A stretch of DNA of 64,000 nucleotides from Kineosporia corallincola. GTDB taxonomy: Bacteria; Actinomycetota; Actinomycetes; Actinomycetales; Kineosporiaceae. The stretch lies in NCBI RefSeq assembly GCF_018499875.1, contig NZ_JAHBAY010000018.1, positions 1 to 64,000 on the forward strand. Direction: 5' to 3'. This document shows positions 42,396 to 51,931 of this stretch, one piece after another. Each line of letters opens with the position of its first letter. The first letter of the stretch is position 1. The position numbers and the translations under genes are program-made. The notes beneath the pieces were generated by a model. That model had not been told where the DNA came from. It did not search any database and saw only the letters and a list, made by a program, of their open reading frames with translations.

Positions 42396-44458
42396 CAGAG
42401 CACCGGCCCGGAGGCGGAGGCCGGCAGATCAGCCGGGGCTTCGGCCGGCGAGGTGGTCAGCCCGGCGGACGGGCGCCCGGAGCTCTGCGCGGCCAGCGGC
42501 GAGCCGGTCACGGTCAGGGGCAGCAGCGAGCGGCCGGTCGGGCCGACCTGGATCTCGGTGTTCATCTGCGGGCACACACCGCAGTCGAAACACGGCGTCC
42601 AGCGGCAGTCCTCGACCTCGTCCTCGGACAGGGCGTCCTGCCAGTCGTCCCACAGCCAGTCCTTGTCCAGGCCGGAGTCGAGGTGGTCCCAGGGCAGCGC
42701 CTCGCCGTACTCGCGCTCGCGGGTGGTGTACCAGTCCACGTCGACGCCGGTGCCGGACAGCGCCTTGTCGGCGCAGGCCATCCAGCGGTCGTAGGAGAAG
42801 TGCTCGCTCCAGCCGTCGAACCGGCCGCCGTCTTCCCAGACCGCCCGGATCACCCGGCCCACGCGCCGGTCGCCGCGCGAGAGCAGGCCCTCGACCTGGC
42901 CGGGCTTGCCGTCGTGGTAGCGGAAGCCGATGGCGCGGCCGTAGCGCTTGTCGGAGCGGATCGCGTCGCGCAGCTTGGCCAGCCGGGCGTCGACCACCTC
43001 GGGCGAGGTCTGGCCGGCCCACTGGAACGGGGTGTGCGGCTTGGGCACGAAGCCACCGATCGACACGGTGCAGCGGATGTCCTTGGTGCCGGACACCTCA
43101 CGACCGGTCTGGATCACCCGCTTGGCCAGCTCGGCGATCTGCATCACGTCTTCGTCGGTCTCGGTCGGCAGGCCGCACATGAAATAGAGCTTCACCTGCC
43201 GCCAGCCCGCGCCGTAGGCGGCCGCGACGGTGCGCACCAGGTCGTCCTCGGTGACCATCTTGTTGATCACCTTGCGGATACGCTCGCTGCCGCCCTCGGG
43301 GGCGAAGGTCAGGCCGGAGCGCCGCCCGTTGCGGGAGAGCTCCTGGGCCAGGTCGATGTTGAACGCGTCGACCCGGGTGCTGGGCAGCGACAGGCCGGTG
43401 TTGGTGCCCTCGTAGCGGTCGGCGAGCTGCTTGGTGACATCGGCGATCTCGGAGTGGTCGGCGGAGCTCAGGCTGAGCAGGCCCACCTCCTCGAAACCGG
43501 TGGCGCGCAGACCGGCGTCCACCATCGACCCGATGCCCTGGATGGTGCGCTCGCGCACCGGGCGGGTGATCATGCCCGCCTGGCAGAACCGGCAGCCGCG
43601 GGTGCAGCCGCGGAAGATCTCGACGCTCATCCGCTCGTGCACGCTCTCGGCCACCGGGACCAGCGGCTTCTTCGGGTAGGGCCACTCGTCGAGGTCCATG
43701 ACGGTGTGCTTGCTGACCCGGAAGGGCACGCCCTTGCGGTTGGGGCGCACGCTCTGGATGCGGCCGTCGGGCGCGTAGACCACGTCGTAGAGCGACGGCA
43801 CGTAGACGCCACCGGTGCCGGACAGGCGGAACAGCAGCTCGGCGCGACCGCCCGGGCAGCCCTCCTGCTTCCACTCCCGGATCACGTCGGTGATGATGCC
43901 GACGGCCTGCTCGCCGTCACCGAGCACGGCGGCGTCGATGAAGTCGGCGATCGGCTCGGGGTTGAACGCGGCGTGGCCGCCGGCCAGCACGATCGGGTGG
44001 TCGACGGTGCGCTCGGAGGCGTCCAGCGGGATGCCGGCCAGGTCGAGCGCGGTGAGCATGTTGGTGTAGCCGAGCTCGGTGGAGAACGACAGGCCGAGCA
44101 CGTCGAACGCGCCGACCGGGCGGTGGGAGTCGACGGTGAACTGGGGGACGCCGTGCTCGCGCATCAGCTTCTCCAGGTCGGGCCACACCGCGTAGGTGCG
44201 CTCGGCCAGGGCGTCGGGGCGCTCGTTCAGCACTTCGTAGAGGATCATGGTGCCCTGGTTGGGCAGACCGACCTCGTAGGCGTCGGGGTACATGAGGGCC
44301 CAGCGGACCGTCTCCGGGCCGGCGAAGTCCCACTCCTTGATGGTGGAGTTCAGCTCGCCGCCGACGTACTGAATCGGCTTGGAGACGAAGGGCAGCAGGG
44401 TCTCGAGCCGGTCGAAGACCGATTCCACTGCTTCCTCCGGGCGGGTGTCCGTACGCAT
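42395..44458 (-). CDS. TIGR03960-family B12-binding radical SAM protein
   Basis: A 687-residue protein. Residues about 50-200 are a cobalamin-binding-like domain (GLPNQGTMILYEVLNE, VLAGGHAAFNPEP). The radical SAM core contains FRGCTRGCRFCQAG, giving the CxxxCxxC cluster ligands, followed by the HSEIADVT region. A C-terminal segment has DCRWTPCFDCGVCPQ, with three more Cys that could bind a second cluster. Function is not established. It sits between ndk and rne as in other Actinobacteria. Confidence 0.9.
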   Translation of the reverse strand: MRTDTRPEEAVESVFDRLETLLPFVSKPIQYVGGELNSTIKEWDFAGPETVRWALMYPDAYEVGLPNQGTMILYEVLNERPDALAERTYAVWPDLEKLMREHGVPQFTVDSHRPVGAFDVLGLSFSTELGYTNMLTALDLAGIPLDASERTVDHPIVLAGGHAAFNPEPIADFIDAAVLGDGEQAVGIITDVIREWKQEGCPGGRAELLFRLSGTGGVYVPSLYDVVYAPDGRIQSVRPNRKGVPFRVSKHTVMDLDEWPYPKKPLVPVAESVHERMSVEIFRGCTRGCRFCQAGMITRPVRERTIQGIGSMVDAGLRATGFEEVGLLSLSSADHSEIADVTKQLADRYEGTNTGLSLPSTRVDAFNIDLAQELSRNGRRSGLTFAPEGGSERIRKVINKMVTEDDLVRTVAAAYGAGWRQVKLYFMCGLPTETDEDVMQIAELAKRVIQTGREVSGTKDIRCTVSIGGFVPKPHTPFQWAGQTSPEVVDARLAKLRDAIRSDKRYGRAIGFRYHDGKPGQVEGLLSRGDRRVGRVIRAVWEDGGRFDGWSEHFSYDRWMACADKALSGTGVDVDWYTTREREYGEALPWDHLDSGLDKDWLWDDWQDALSEDEVEDCRWTPCFDCGVCPQMNTEIQVGPTGRSLLPLTVTGSPLAAQSSGRPSAGLTTSPAEAPADLPASASGPVL

Positions 44459-44512
44459 CCGGTCAGTTTAAGCGGGACCTAGGACCCTGGACGACAGGAC
44501 CGTCCGGGACCG

Positions 44513-44536
44513 CCGGGGGACGGTGCCGTCCCCCGG
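44513..44536 (-). terminator. GC-rich hairpin after ndk
   Basis: CCGGGGGACGG (44513-44523) and CCGTCCCCCGG (44526-44536) are perfect complements separated by two bases, so the loop must open one or two pairs. It lies 25 bases past the ndk stop. There is no strong T-run. Confidence 0.65.
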
Positions 44537-44560
44537 GGGCCGGAGTGCGGCCGGAGTGGC

Positions 44561-44983
44561 TCAGAGACCCGGGAACCAGAGGCCGATCTCCCGCTCGGCC
44601 GACTCCACCGAGTCCGAGCCGTGCACCACGTTCTGCTGGACGGCGGTGCCCCAGTCGCGGGCCAGGTCGCCGCGGATCGAGCCGGGGGCGGCCTTGATCG
44701 GGTCGGTGGCGCCGGCCAGCGAGCGGAAGGCGGCGATGACCTGCTCGCCCTCGACGATCGCGGCGACCACGGCGCCGGACATCATGAACTCGACCAGGTT
44801 GTTGTAGAACGGCTTTCCGACGTGCTCCTCGTAGTGCTTCTCCAGCAGCTCCGCGCTGGGAACCTGCATCTGGAGCGCGGCGACGTCGTAGCCCTTCGCC
44901 TCGATCCGGCGGAGCACCTCGCCGATCTGGCGGTGGCGTACGCCGTCCGGCTTCACAAGAACGAGCGTGCGCTCCGAGGCCAT
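44561..44983 (-). CDS. ndk: Nucleoside diphosphate kinase
   Basis: A 140-residue enzyme balancing NTP and dNTP pools by phosphotransfer through His121 in NVVHGSDSVESAEREIGLWF. ERTLVLVKPDGVRHRQIGEV opens the domain. ATG 44983, with GAGGGAA upstream, is chosen over an in-frame start at 45055. Standard backbone neighbour of DUF4233 and rne in Actinobacteria. Confidence 0.97.
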   Translation of the reverse strand: MASERTLVLVKPDGVRHRQIGEVLRRIEAKGYDVAALQMQVPSAELLEKHYEEHVGKPFYNNLVEFMMSGAVVAAIVEGEQVIAAFRSLAGATDPIKAAPGSIRGDLARDWGTAVQQNVVHGSDSVESAEREIGLWFPGL

Positions 44984-45095
44984 TTTGGTGTTCCCTCTCG
45001 ACAATGGTCCGCAATCGGTCGGGCAGAGCCTAACGAACACCGATCTGTGTCCCATGCGCCGGTTGCGTGAACTTCACCAGGAAGGACTCATACCC

Positions 45096-45371
45096 GTGGC
45101 CCGGCCGAGCGATGTGGACCCCATGGATCGCCCACCGCTGACTCTCGTGCTGACCTCCGTGCTGTCGGCCGCCGTCGAGAACACCAACCGTCCGGCCCTG
45201 CTGGCGACGGTGCGGGACAGCCCACGCACGGACGACGAGGAGCGGGCGGGCCGGGGCGGCGTGGTGCCGGCGCCCGGCGTGATCCCGCTGCCCCGCCGGG
45301 CCTCTCAGGCGCCGGTGGACGACGGGAGGACCGTGACCGGGTCCGACCTCGATCCGACCCCCGCCGCTTAG
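45096..45371 (+). CDS. Small hypothetical protein
   Basis: A 91-residue frame from GTG 45096, with GGAAGGA about 10 bases upstream. After MARPSDVDPMDRPP comes a short hydrophobic stretch (LTLVLTSVLSAAVENTNR), then a Pro/Arg/Asp-rich tail ending in DLDPTPAA. It matches no family I know. Support is limited to the ribosome-binding site, absence of a competing gene and a four-base tail overlap with the convergent oxidoreductase. It could be spurious. Confidence 0.35.
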   Translation: MARPSDVDPMDRPPLTLVLTSVLSAAVENTNRPALLATVRDSPRTDDEERAGRGGVVPAPGVIPLPRRASQAPVDDGRTVTGSDLDPTPAA

Positions 45372-46075
45372 GGCGAAACGGGCCGGTCCGGGCTGGAACC
45401 GGCGGTCTGGGCCACGGCCTTGCGCACGGCGGCGGCGATCTCGGTGTTGCCGGAGACCAGCTCCAGCACCTTCCCGGCCGAGGCCGGGGTGTCGATCAGC
45501 TCCACGACGACCGCGGCCACGTCGGCCCGCGGCACCGAACCCCGGTTCACGCCGGCGGCCAGGCGCACCTGACCGGTGCCCGGCCCGTCGATCAGCCCGC
45601 CCGGCCGCAGCACGGTCCAGTCCAGGTCACGGCCGCGCAGGTCATCCTCGGCGGCGAGCTTGGCCACCAGGTAGGCGTGGAACACGTCGTCGACGCCGTC
45701 CGGCCGGGCGCCGTCGCGCACCAGCTCGGCACCGAACGACGAGACCTGCACGAAGCGCCGTACGCCGGACTTCTCGGCGGCGTCGGCCAGCAGCACGGAG
45801 GCCGCGCGGTCCACGGTGTCCTTGCGGGAGGCGCCACTGCCCGGGCCGGCCCCGGCGGCGAACACCACGGCGTCGGCCCCGGCGAGCACCCGGGCCACCG
45901 CGTCGACGTCGGCGCTCTCCAGGTCGAGCACGGCCGGGGTGACGCCCACGGCCCGCAGATCGTCGGCCTGGGCCGGGTTCCGGATGATGCCGACCACGTC
46001 GTCACCCCGGTCGTGGAGCATCCGCCCCAGGATGAGAGCGATTTTTCCGTGTCCACCGGCGATCACGATGCGCAT
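45368..46075 (-). CDS. NAD(P)-binding atypical SDR (NmrA-like)
   Basis: A 235-residue protein with MRIVIAGGHGKIALILGRML (Rossmann motif GGxGxI), ADAVVFAAGAGPGSG, VSSFGAEL and WTVLRPGGLIDGPGTG. This is the common bacterial YwnB/NmrA-like group, which binds NAD(P) and may act as an oxidoreductase or redox sensor. No substrate can be inferred. It is inserted between ndk and the DUF4233 gene, which are usually adjacent. Confidence 0.85.
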   Translation of the reverse strand: MRIVIAGGHGKIALILGRMLHDRGDDVVGIIRNPAQADDLRAVGVTPAVLDLESADVDAVARVLAGADAVVFAAGAGPGSGASRKDTVDRAASVLLADAAEKSGVRRFVQVSSFGAELVRDGARPDGVDDVFHAYLVAKLAAEDDLRGRDLDWTVLRPGGLIDGPGTGQVRLAAGVNRGSVPRADVAAVVVELIDTPASAGKVLELVSGNTEIAAAVRKAVAQTAGSSPDRPVSP

Positions 46076-46174
46076 GTCAGAAGCTAACCCGCCCGCGGCT
46101 GATCTGTCGTGGGGAACAACGGCCCGAATCGGCCGCCGGACCCGGCTGCGGGTCAGCGGCGGGTCAGCAGCGGG

Positions 46175-46570
46175 TCAGGCGGACTCGCTGGGTTCCCCGT
46201 CGCGTTCCTGTTTCGCCTGCTCGGCCTCGTACAGGGCCCAGCGCTCGGCACTCTCGCGCTCCAGCCGCTGCCCGATGACGAGTGACGCGACCCACAACCC
46301 GCCGAACAGCAGGCCGAGGAACAGCATGGCGTGCACCCAGATGCCGGTGGCGAAGATCAGCACCTGGAGCACCGAGCCCACCAGGTAGCCGGTGCGGCTG
46401 CGCAGCATCCCGGCCGTGAGCAGGCAGGCCAGGGCGAGCGCGCAGGTGATGCCGAGCGCCGCGCCGGTGGACAGCGAGGAGAGCTCCTTGGCCACCAGCC
46501 CGGCGAAGAACATCACCAGCGCCTCGCTGACGAGGGTGGTCGCGGCCATCATCCGGGTCGGGTTACGCAC
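46175..46570 (-). CDS. DUF4233 family membrane protein
   Basis: A 131-residue protein with four hydrophobic segments (TTLVSEALVMFFAGLVA, ALGITCALALACLLTAGML, YLVGSVLQVLIFATGIWVHA, LFLGLLFGGLWVASLVIG) and a charged cytosolic tail. Matches the DUF4233 pattern, normally encoded directly downstream of folC and upstream of ndk. Here folC is 11.5 kb away. Starts at GTG 46570. Three GCGGGTCAG-like units lie across its stop codon (about 46148-46178). Function unknown. Confidence 0.8.
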   Translation of the reverse strand: MRNPTRMMAATTLVSEALVMFFAGLVAKELSSLSTGAALGITCALALACLLTAGMLRSRTGYLVGSVLQVLIFATGIWVHAMLFLGLLFGGLWVASLVIGQRLERESAERWALYEAEQAKQERDGEPSESA

Positions 46571-46590
46571 TCGCCCAGTCTGCCAAAGGT

Positions 46591-47595
46591 CTAGCGGCTG
46601 CTGAACGCCGCGTCGAACGCGGCGGACGGCGGGTCGAACAGCTGCGACCGGACGAACTCCAGGGCCTGCGGGGCACCGGTCAGCCGGTCCATCCCGGCGT
46701 CCTCCCACTCGATCGAGACCGGCCCGGCGTAGCCGATCGAGTTGAGCATGCGGAAGCACGCCTCCCAGGGCACGTCGCCGTGGCCGGTGGAGACGAAGTC
46801 CCAGCCCCGGCGCGGGTCGGCCCAGGCCAGGTGCGAGCCGAGCCGGCCGTTGCGGCCGTTGCCCACCTGACGCTTCGCGTCCTTGCAGTCCACGTGGTAG
46901 ATCCGGTCGGCGAAGTCCCAGAGGAAGGTGACCGGGTCGAGGTCCTGCCAGACGAAGTGCGAGGGGTCCCAGTTCAGGCCGAAGGCGGGCCGGTGACCGA
47001 TCGCCTCCAGGGCCCGCTGAGCCGTCCAGTAGTCGTAGGCGATCTCCGAGGGGTGCACCTCGTGGGCGAACCGCACCCCCTCGGCGTCGAACACGTCGAG
47101 GATCGGGTTCCAGCGGTCGGCGAAGTCCTGGTACCCGTCGTCCACCAGTTGTTGCGTGACCGGCGGGAACATCGCCACGTACTTCCAGACGGCCGACCCG
47201 GTGAAACCCACCACGGTGTCCACGCCCAGGCGCGCCGCCGCCCGAGCCGTGTACTCCAGCTCCCGCGCGGCCCGTTGCCGCACCCCCTCGGGTGAGCCGT
47301 CACCCCAGACCCGGTCGGTGAGGATGTCGCGGTGCCGGGAGTCGATCGGGTCGTCGCACACCGCCTGGCCGCTCAGGTGGTTGGAGATCGCCCAGACCCC
47401 CAGGCCGTACTTCTCCAGCAGGTCCTGCCGCCCGCGCAGGTAGGCGTCGTCCTCGGCCGCCCGCACCACGTCGAGATGGTCGCCCCAGCAGGCGATCTCG
47501 AGGCCGTCGTAGCCCCAGCCGGAGGCCAGGCGGCAGACCTCCTCGAACGGCAGGTCGGCCCACTGCCCGGTGAAAAGCGTGATCGGTCGTGCCAT
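46591..47595 (-). CDS. Cytosolic sugar phosphate isomerase/epimerase-like TIM-barrel protein
   Basis: A 334-residue AP endonuclease 2/xylose isomerase-like barrel. [67 protein letters not shown] and GPVSIEWED give the strand ends with the E-D-H-E metal ligands expected of the family. GGGAGGA precedes the ATG. Closest relatives in sugar operons act on inositol-, keto- or 3-keto-sugar derivatives. Last gene of the 46.6-58 kb sugar cassette. Confidence 0.85.
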   Translation of the reverse strand: MARPITLFTGQWADLPFEEVCRLASGWGYDGLEIACWGDHLDVVRAAEDDAYLRGRQDLLEKYGLGVWAISNHLSGQAVCDDPIDSRHRDILTDRVWGDGSPEGVRQRAARELEYTARAAARLGVDTVVGFTGSAVWKYVAMFPPVTQQLVDDGYQDFADRWNPILDVFDAEGVRFAHEVHPSEIAYDYWTAQRALEAIGHRPAFGLNWDPSHFVWQDLDPVTFLWDFADRIYHVDCKDAKRQVGNGRNGRLGSHLAWADPRRGWDFVSTGHGDVPWEACFRMLNSIGYAGPVSIEWEDAGMDRLTGAPQALEFVRSQLFDPPSAAFDAAFSSR

Positions 47596-47612
47596 CTGGT
47601 CCTCCCGGAGGA

Positions 47613-47643
47613 GGGCCGCCCGGGCGCGGGGCCCGGGCGGCCC
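47613..47643 (-). terminator. GC-only hairpin after the secreted sugar dehydrogenase
   Basis: GGGCCGCCCGGG (47613-47624) pairs perfectly with CCCGGGCGGCCC (47632-47643), a 12-bp stem made only of G and C with a 7-base loop. It sits between the dehydrogenase stop and the ribosome-binding site of the TIM-barrel gene and may limit read-through. Confidence 0.75.
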
Positions 47644-47651
47644 GGATCGGA

Positions 47652-50600
47652 CTACTTCTTCTGCACCTGCTTGACCAGGTCCGCGGCGTCGCGCCTGAGC
47701 ACCGACCGCACGTCGGCGTCCATCACGGTCACCTTGGTGATCGAGGCGCTGAACACCTTCAGCGCCGCGACCGCCTGGACCTTCTTGTTCTTCGCCGCCA
47801 GTTGCCGGGCCGTCTTCAGCTCGGCCTGGAGCAGCACCGCCCCGGCCTTGGTCACCGTGCCGTCCTTACGGAACGCGGTGATCAGGGCCTTCACGTCGGC
47901 GAACGAGGTGACCACGGTGAACTCGGCCGTCTCGGTGGTCACCAGACCGGCCGTGTCGGTGGCCGTCACGCTCAGCGTGTGATCACCGAGATCCAGCGTC
48001 CAGAGCTCGATCCCGGTACCGGACTCGATCTCCTCACCGTCGAGCGTGCCGACGACGGTGTCGATGCCGCCCTCGTCGGTGGCCTCCCAGGCCGGGGTGA
48101 TCGTCGCCGAGTCGCCCACCTCCTCGTCGACCCCGGTGATGGTCACCGCGGGCGGTGTGGTGTCTTCTTCCGGCGGTTCCTCGCCGCCCTCGTCGGCGTT
48201 GAAGGTGAGCTGGTCGAGAACCACTCCCCCGGAAGAGGTCACATAGAGCTTGCCGGTGCCCTCCGGGACGTCGTCCAGCGAGACGGTCTTCTCGGCGATC
48301 GCCGTGGAGTCCACCGCCAGCGTGGCGAACGCCTCGGCATCCGGCTCGCCCCAGCGGAAGGCCAGCGTGCCGGCGCCGGACGAGGCCGCCGTGATGCTGC
48401 CGATCTCCTCCAGGTTCACCGGGTCCCAGCCCAGGTGGTCACCCGGGTCGAAGGAGGTGACCTTGCGCAGTCCGCCGGCGTTCTCGTCGTCCACGATCTC
48501 GACGCCCTGCTGCTCGTCGGCCCATTCCGCCTGCTGCACGCGCGGGTTCAGGATCATCGAGACCTCACCGGTGGCGGCGGGCACGCCGTTCGCCCCGGCG
48601 TCGGTGTAGCGGATCACCACCACGCCGAAGATGTTCTCGGTGACGCCGTGCTCCTGCGCGTCCTCCGGGGTGGGGATGCTGAACGAGCAGCCCGTGCCCT
48701 GGCTCAACGGGTGGGCGTGCCGGTCGTGCCCCAACCCGAAGGTCCAGGCCACGCGCGAGCAGACGGTCTCGTCGCCGTCCTCCGGGTCGCTGGTGGTGAC
48801 GGTGAACGGAACCGCGTCGCCCCACTCGAAGAACGATCCGTCGGACGGCGTGGTCACGGTGAGCACCGGGGCCACGTTGCCCACGCTGATCGCCGTCGAC
48901 GTCAGCCCGTACTTGCCCTCCGGGTCGGTGACCCGCAGTGTCGGGGTGTACCTGCCGAGTTCCGCATAGGTGTACGACGCCGTGACACCGGTCGCGTCGA
49001 ACTCCCCGTCGGCATCGAAATCCCACTCGTAGGTGAGCTCCTCGCCCTCCGGGTCGACCGATTCGGCGGCCGAGAACTGCACCGTCAGCGGGGCACCGCT
49101 GCTGCTGATCGGGTCGGCCGTGATGTGGGCCTGCGGCGACTTGTTGCCCGGCGCCCAGTCGATCCGGTACAGCCCGGCGTCCGGGTTGGCCCGGAAGAAA
49201 CCGTCACCGTAGTCCAGCACGTACAGCGAACCGTCCGGCCCGAACTCGATGTCGATCGGGCTGTCGGTGATCGGCTGGCCGTTGGTGGTCAGGTCGGCGT
49301 TCGGCAGGAACTGCTCGATCTCCGAGACCGGGCCGCCCGGCCAGTCCACGGTGAACGCCGCCAGGTAGTCCTGCGAGAACTCGGCGAAGAATGCCTTGTC
49401 GTCCCAGTACTCGGGGAACTTGGTGGTGGAGGAGTTGTCGGCGTCGTAGTGGTACACCGGGCCGCCCATCGGACCCTGACCGCCCTGGGCGTCGAAATCG
49501 GTGAGCTCGGGCCAGGGCTGGTCGTCCGCGTCGTCCCCGTAGTAGAGATCGGCGGGCGTCGCCGGCGGCAGCACGGCCAGGCCGGTGTTCCAGCGCGAGT
49601 TGTTCTCCGCCCCCGCGCCGCAGTCGAAGAACTCACCGGGTGAGGCGGTTTCGTAGTTCCACTCGTTGTAGTCGAAGTTGTCGCCGGTGCAGTACGGCCA
49701 GCCGGAGTTCTCCGGTCCGTCGATGCTCACCGTGTTCCACTCCACGTAACCCATCGGACCGCGCTGGGCGTTCGCGACACCGGCGTCCGGGCCGTAGTCA
49801 CCCCACGACACGCTGTTGGTCTGCGCGTCCACGTCGATGCGGAACGGGTTGCGCACCCCCTGAACGAAAATCTCCGGGCGGGTCTTCGCGGTGCCCTCCG
49901 GATAGAGGTTGCCCTCCGGCACCGTGTACGAGCCGTCCTCCGCCACGGTGATCCGCAGGATCTTGCCGCGCAGGTCGTTCGTATTGCCCGCACCACGCCG
50001 CGAGTCGAAACCCGGGTTGTACCCGGCGCGGTCGTTGTTCGGCGCGAAGCCGTCGGCGCCCGGCGTGCCGGCCGGGGTGTTGTCGCCGGTGGCCAGGTAG
50101 AGGTTGCCGTCGCCGTCGAAGTCCACGTCGCCGGCCACGTGGCAGCACTGCCCGCGCTGCGTCTCGACCTTGATGATCACCTGCTCGGAGGCCAGGTCCA
50201 CGGTGCCGGTGGCCGGGTCGAACTTCGCCCGGGCGAGCTGGTTGTAGCCCTTCCACTGGTCCCAGTACGAGTCGTCCGCGCCGGCCGGCAGGGTGTTCGG
50301 CGCGCTGCCCGTGGGAGTGGTCGCCGGGTACGGGTCGTCCATCTGCCGGGGAGCGTAATAGAAGTAGACCCAGTGGTTCTCGGCGAAGTCCGGGTCCAGG
50401 GTGACGGTCTGGAGGCCGTCCTCGGAGTTGTTGTACACGTCGAACTTCCCGGCCGTGGTGGTGCGGCCGGTGGCCGGGTCGGTCAGCCGCACCACGCCGT
50501 CCCGGGCGGTGTGCAGCACCCGGCTGTCCGGCAGCACGGCCAGGTCGATCGGCTCGCCGATGTCTTTCGTCAGCGTGATCTTCTCGTAGTTGGCCCAGTT

Positions 50601-50711
50601 CAGCGGGTCTTCGTCACCCTCGTGCCCGGGGTGCGCACTGGCGACCGCCGGTGCGGCGACCAGGGCGCCGAGAGCCAGCAGCAGGGCCAGGAAGAGCTTC
50701 AGGCCCTTCAC
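47652..50711 (-). CDS. Secreted PQQ-dependent sugar dehydrogenase-like multidomain protein
   Basis: A 1019-residue exported protein. The signal peptide is residues 1-26 ([20 protein letters not shown]). Residues about 40-530 are a soluble glucose/sorbosone dehydrogenase-type beta-propeller: [55 protein letters not shown] and [24 protein letters not shown] domain (about 535-620; [12 protein letters not shown]) follows. Next are a segment with [10 protein letters not shown], a CBM6-like part, an Ig-like domain and a C-terminal helical repeat ([20 protein letters not shown]). GTG 50711 overlaps the preceding stop (GTGA). Likely oxidises an extracellular sugar or glycoside. Confidence 0.85.
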   Translation of the reverse strand: MKGLKLFLALLLALGALVAAPAVASAHPGHEGDEDPLNWANYEKITLTKDIGEPIDLAVLPDSRVLHTARDGVVRLTDPATGRTTTAGKFDVYNNSEDGLQTVTLDPDFAENHWVYFYYAPRQMDDPYPATTPTGSAPNTLPAGADDSYWDQWKGYNQLARAKFDPATGTVDLASEQVIIKVETQRGQCCHVAGDVDFDGDGNLYLATGDNTPAGTPGADGFAPNNDRAGYNPGFDSRRGAGNTNDLRGKILRITVAEDGSYTVPEGNLYPEGTAKTRPEIFVQGVRNPFRIDVDAQTNSVSWGDYGPDAGVANAQRGPMGYVEWNTVSIDGPENSGWPYCTGDNFDYNEWNYETASPGEFFDCGAGAENNSRWNTGLAVLPPATPADLYYGDDADDQPWPELTDFDAQGGQGPMGGPVYHYDADNSSTTKFPEYWDDKAFFAEFSQDYLAAFTVDWPGGPVSEIEQFLPNADLTTNGQPITDSPIDIEFGPDGSLYVLDYGDGFFRANPDAGLYRIDWAPGNKSPQAHITADPISSSGAPLTVQFSAAESVDPEGEELTYEWDFDADGEFDATGVTASYTYAELGRYTPTLRVTDPEGKYGLTSTAISVGNVAPVLTVTTPSDGSFFEWGDAVPFTVTTSDPEDGDETVCSRVAWTFGLGHDRHAHPLSQGTGCSFSIPTPEDAQEHGVTENIFGVVVIRYTDAGANGVPAATGEVSMILNPRVQQAEWADEQQGVEIVDDENAGGLRKVTSFDPGDHLGWDPVNLEEIGSITAASSGAGTLAFRWGEPDAEAFATLAVDSTAIAEKTVSLDDVPEGTGKLYVTSSGGVVLDQLTFNADEGGEEPPEEDTTPPAVTITGVDEEVGDSATITPAWEATDEGGIDTVVGTLDGEEIESGTGIELWTLDLGDHTLSVTATDTAGLVTTETAEFTVVTSFADVKALITAFRKDGTVTKAGAVLLQAELKTARQLAAKNKKVQAVAALKVFSASITKVTVMDADVRSVLRRDAADLVKQVQKK

Positions 50712-51832
50712 AGCGTGGCCAGGTGCTGAAGGCCCAGCCGGGCGTGCTGCAACGACTGGGCCGGCGCGGTGGTGCCGCCGGGCGCGGTGTCCTGCTCCAC
50801 CATCGGGTTGCGGGTGTCGGTGCGGCCTACCCGGCGGAAGAACGTCTCGTAGTCGATCTGCCCGGTGCCGAAGGGCACGATGTCGTAGCCGTTGGCCACG
50901 TCGGTGTCCGGCTCACCGTCCTTGGCGTGGAACAGCGGGAATCGCGAGTTGGCACTGAGAACCGTTGCGGCCGGGTCGAACACGTCCTTGCGGGTGGATC
51001 CGTCCGCGGCCGTGTACTCCCGGAACTTGTACTGCGCCACGTGCGCCCAGAACACGTCCATCTCCAGGTGCACGTACTTCGGGTCGGTGATCTTCAGGAA
51101 GTATTCCAGCCGACGGATCCCGCTGCTGCGCGTCGGGTTTCCGGCGGCGTCCTTCGGCCCGGCGTCGAGCAGGAAGCTGTAGGCCGCGTCGTGGTTGTGG
51201 GTGTACAGCTTCAGGCCCGCCCGGGCCGCGATCTTCCCCAGGGCGTTCCACTTCTCCGCGGCCACGTCCCAGTCGGCCTTGACCGCGCTGCTCGTCGGGT
51301 CGGCGCCGGTGCCGATGTGCTGCATGCCGAGGATGTTCGCGATCTCGGTGTGCAGCTTGAAGGTCTCCAGGTCGGCGTCGCTGAACGGCCACGAGGAGGG
51401 GATGAACCCGTGGTTGCCCTGGGCCCGTAGACCGTTGTCGTCCAGCCACTTCCGCAGCTGTTTCGCCCCCTCCACGGTGCCCAGCTGGGCGCCGCCCGGT
51501 GCGTTCGCGTGCTGCGTGTACCCGGCGAACTCGACCTGCTTGTAGCCGATCCGCGCCAGGGCCGCGAACACCTCCCGGAATCCGGAGGGCCCGTTGAACG
51601 CCTCCGGATCACGGGCGATCGCATCCCGCACCGTGTACAGGATGATGCCGCGCTTGCTCTTCGGGATCCGGCCCGAACCACTGCTGCCCACGGACGCCTC
51701 CGCCGATCCGGACGGTACGGTCACCGCCGCCGCGGCGGCCACTCCGGTGCTCGCGGCGAACAGCTGACGACGATTCAGCCGCAGCGCCTTGGCCAGGGCT
51801 GATGCCTCGTTCTGCGATGGTGCGTCGAACAT
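50708..51832 (-). CDS. Tat-exported sugar isomerase-like TIM-barrel protein
   Basis: A 374-residue protein. The N-terminus has a twin-arginine motif (RLNRRQLFAASTGVAAAAAV), so it is folded before export. The rest is an AP endonuclease 2/xylose isomerase-like barrel: GIILYTVRDAIARDPEAF, YKQVEFAGYTQHA, LKLYTHNHDAAY, VHLEMDVFW and FPLFHAKDGE, with E, H, D and H/E metal-ligand candidates. Its stop overlaps the start of the secreted dehydrogenase, so the two exported proteins are made together. GGAGA precedes the ATG. Confidence 0.85.
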   Translation of the reverse strand: MFDAPSQNEASALAKALRLNRRQLFAASTGVAAAAAVTVPSGSAEASVGSSGSGRIPKSKRGIILYTVRDAIARDPEAFNGPSGFREVFAALARIGYKQVEFAGYTQHANAPGGAQLGTVEGAKQLRKWLDDNGLRAQGNHGFIPSSWPFSDADLETFKLHTEIANILGMQHIGTGADPTSSAVKADWDVAAEKWNALGKIAARAGLKLYTHNHDAAYSFLLDAGPKDAAGNPTRSSGIRRLEYFLKITDPKYVHLEMDVFWAHVAQYKFREYTAADGSTRKDVFDPAATVLSANSRFPLFHAKDGEPDTDVANGYDIVPFGTGQIDYETFFRRVGRTDTRNPMVEQDTAPGGTTAPAQSLQHARLGLQHLATL

Positions 51833-51899
51833 GCTTGTCTCCTATGCTGGAGCTGTCAGGGGGATCTCGGGCGCTGTGGTGCTTTCTCCTTCCTGGCTC

Positions 51900-51931
51900 G
51901 TTCCCGCCGGTGTGCCAGCACCGGCGGGAAC
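51900..51931 (-). terminator. Hairpin after the Gfo/Idh/MocA gene
   Basis: GTTCCCGCCGGTG (51900-51912) pairs perfectly with CACCGGCGGGAAC (51919-51931), a 13-bp stem with a 6-base loop ending one base from the oxidoreductase stop. There is no T-run. It divides the importer half of the cassette from the exported-enzyme half and may terminate, attenuate or protect mRNA. Confidence 0.7.
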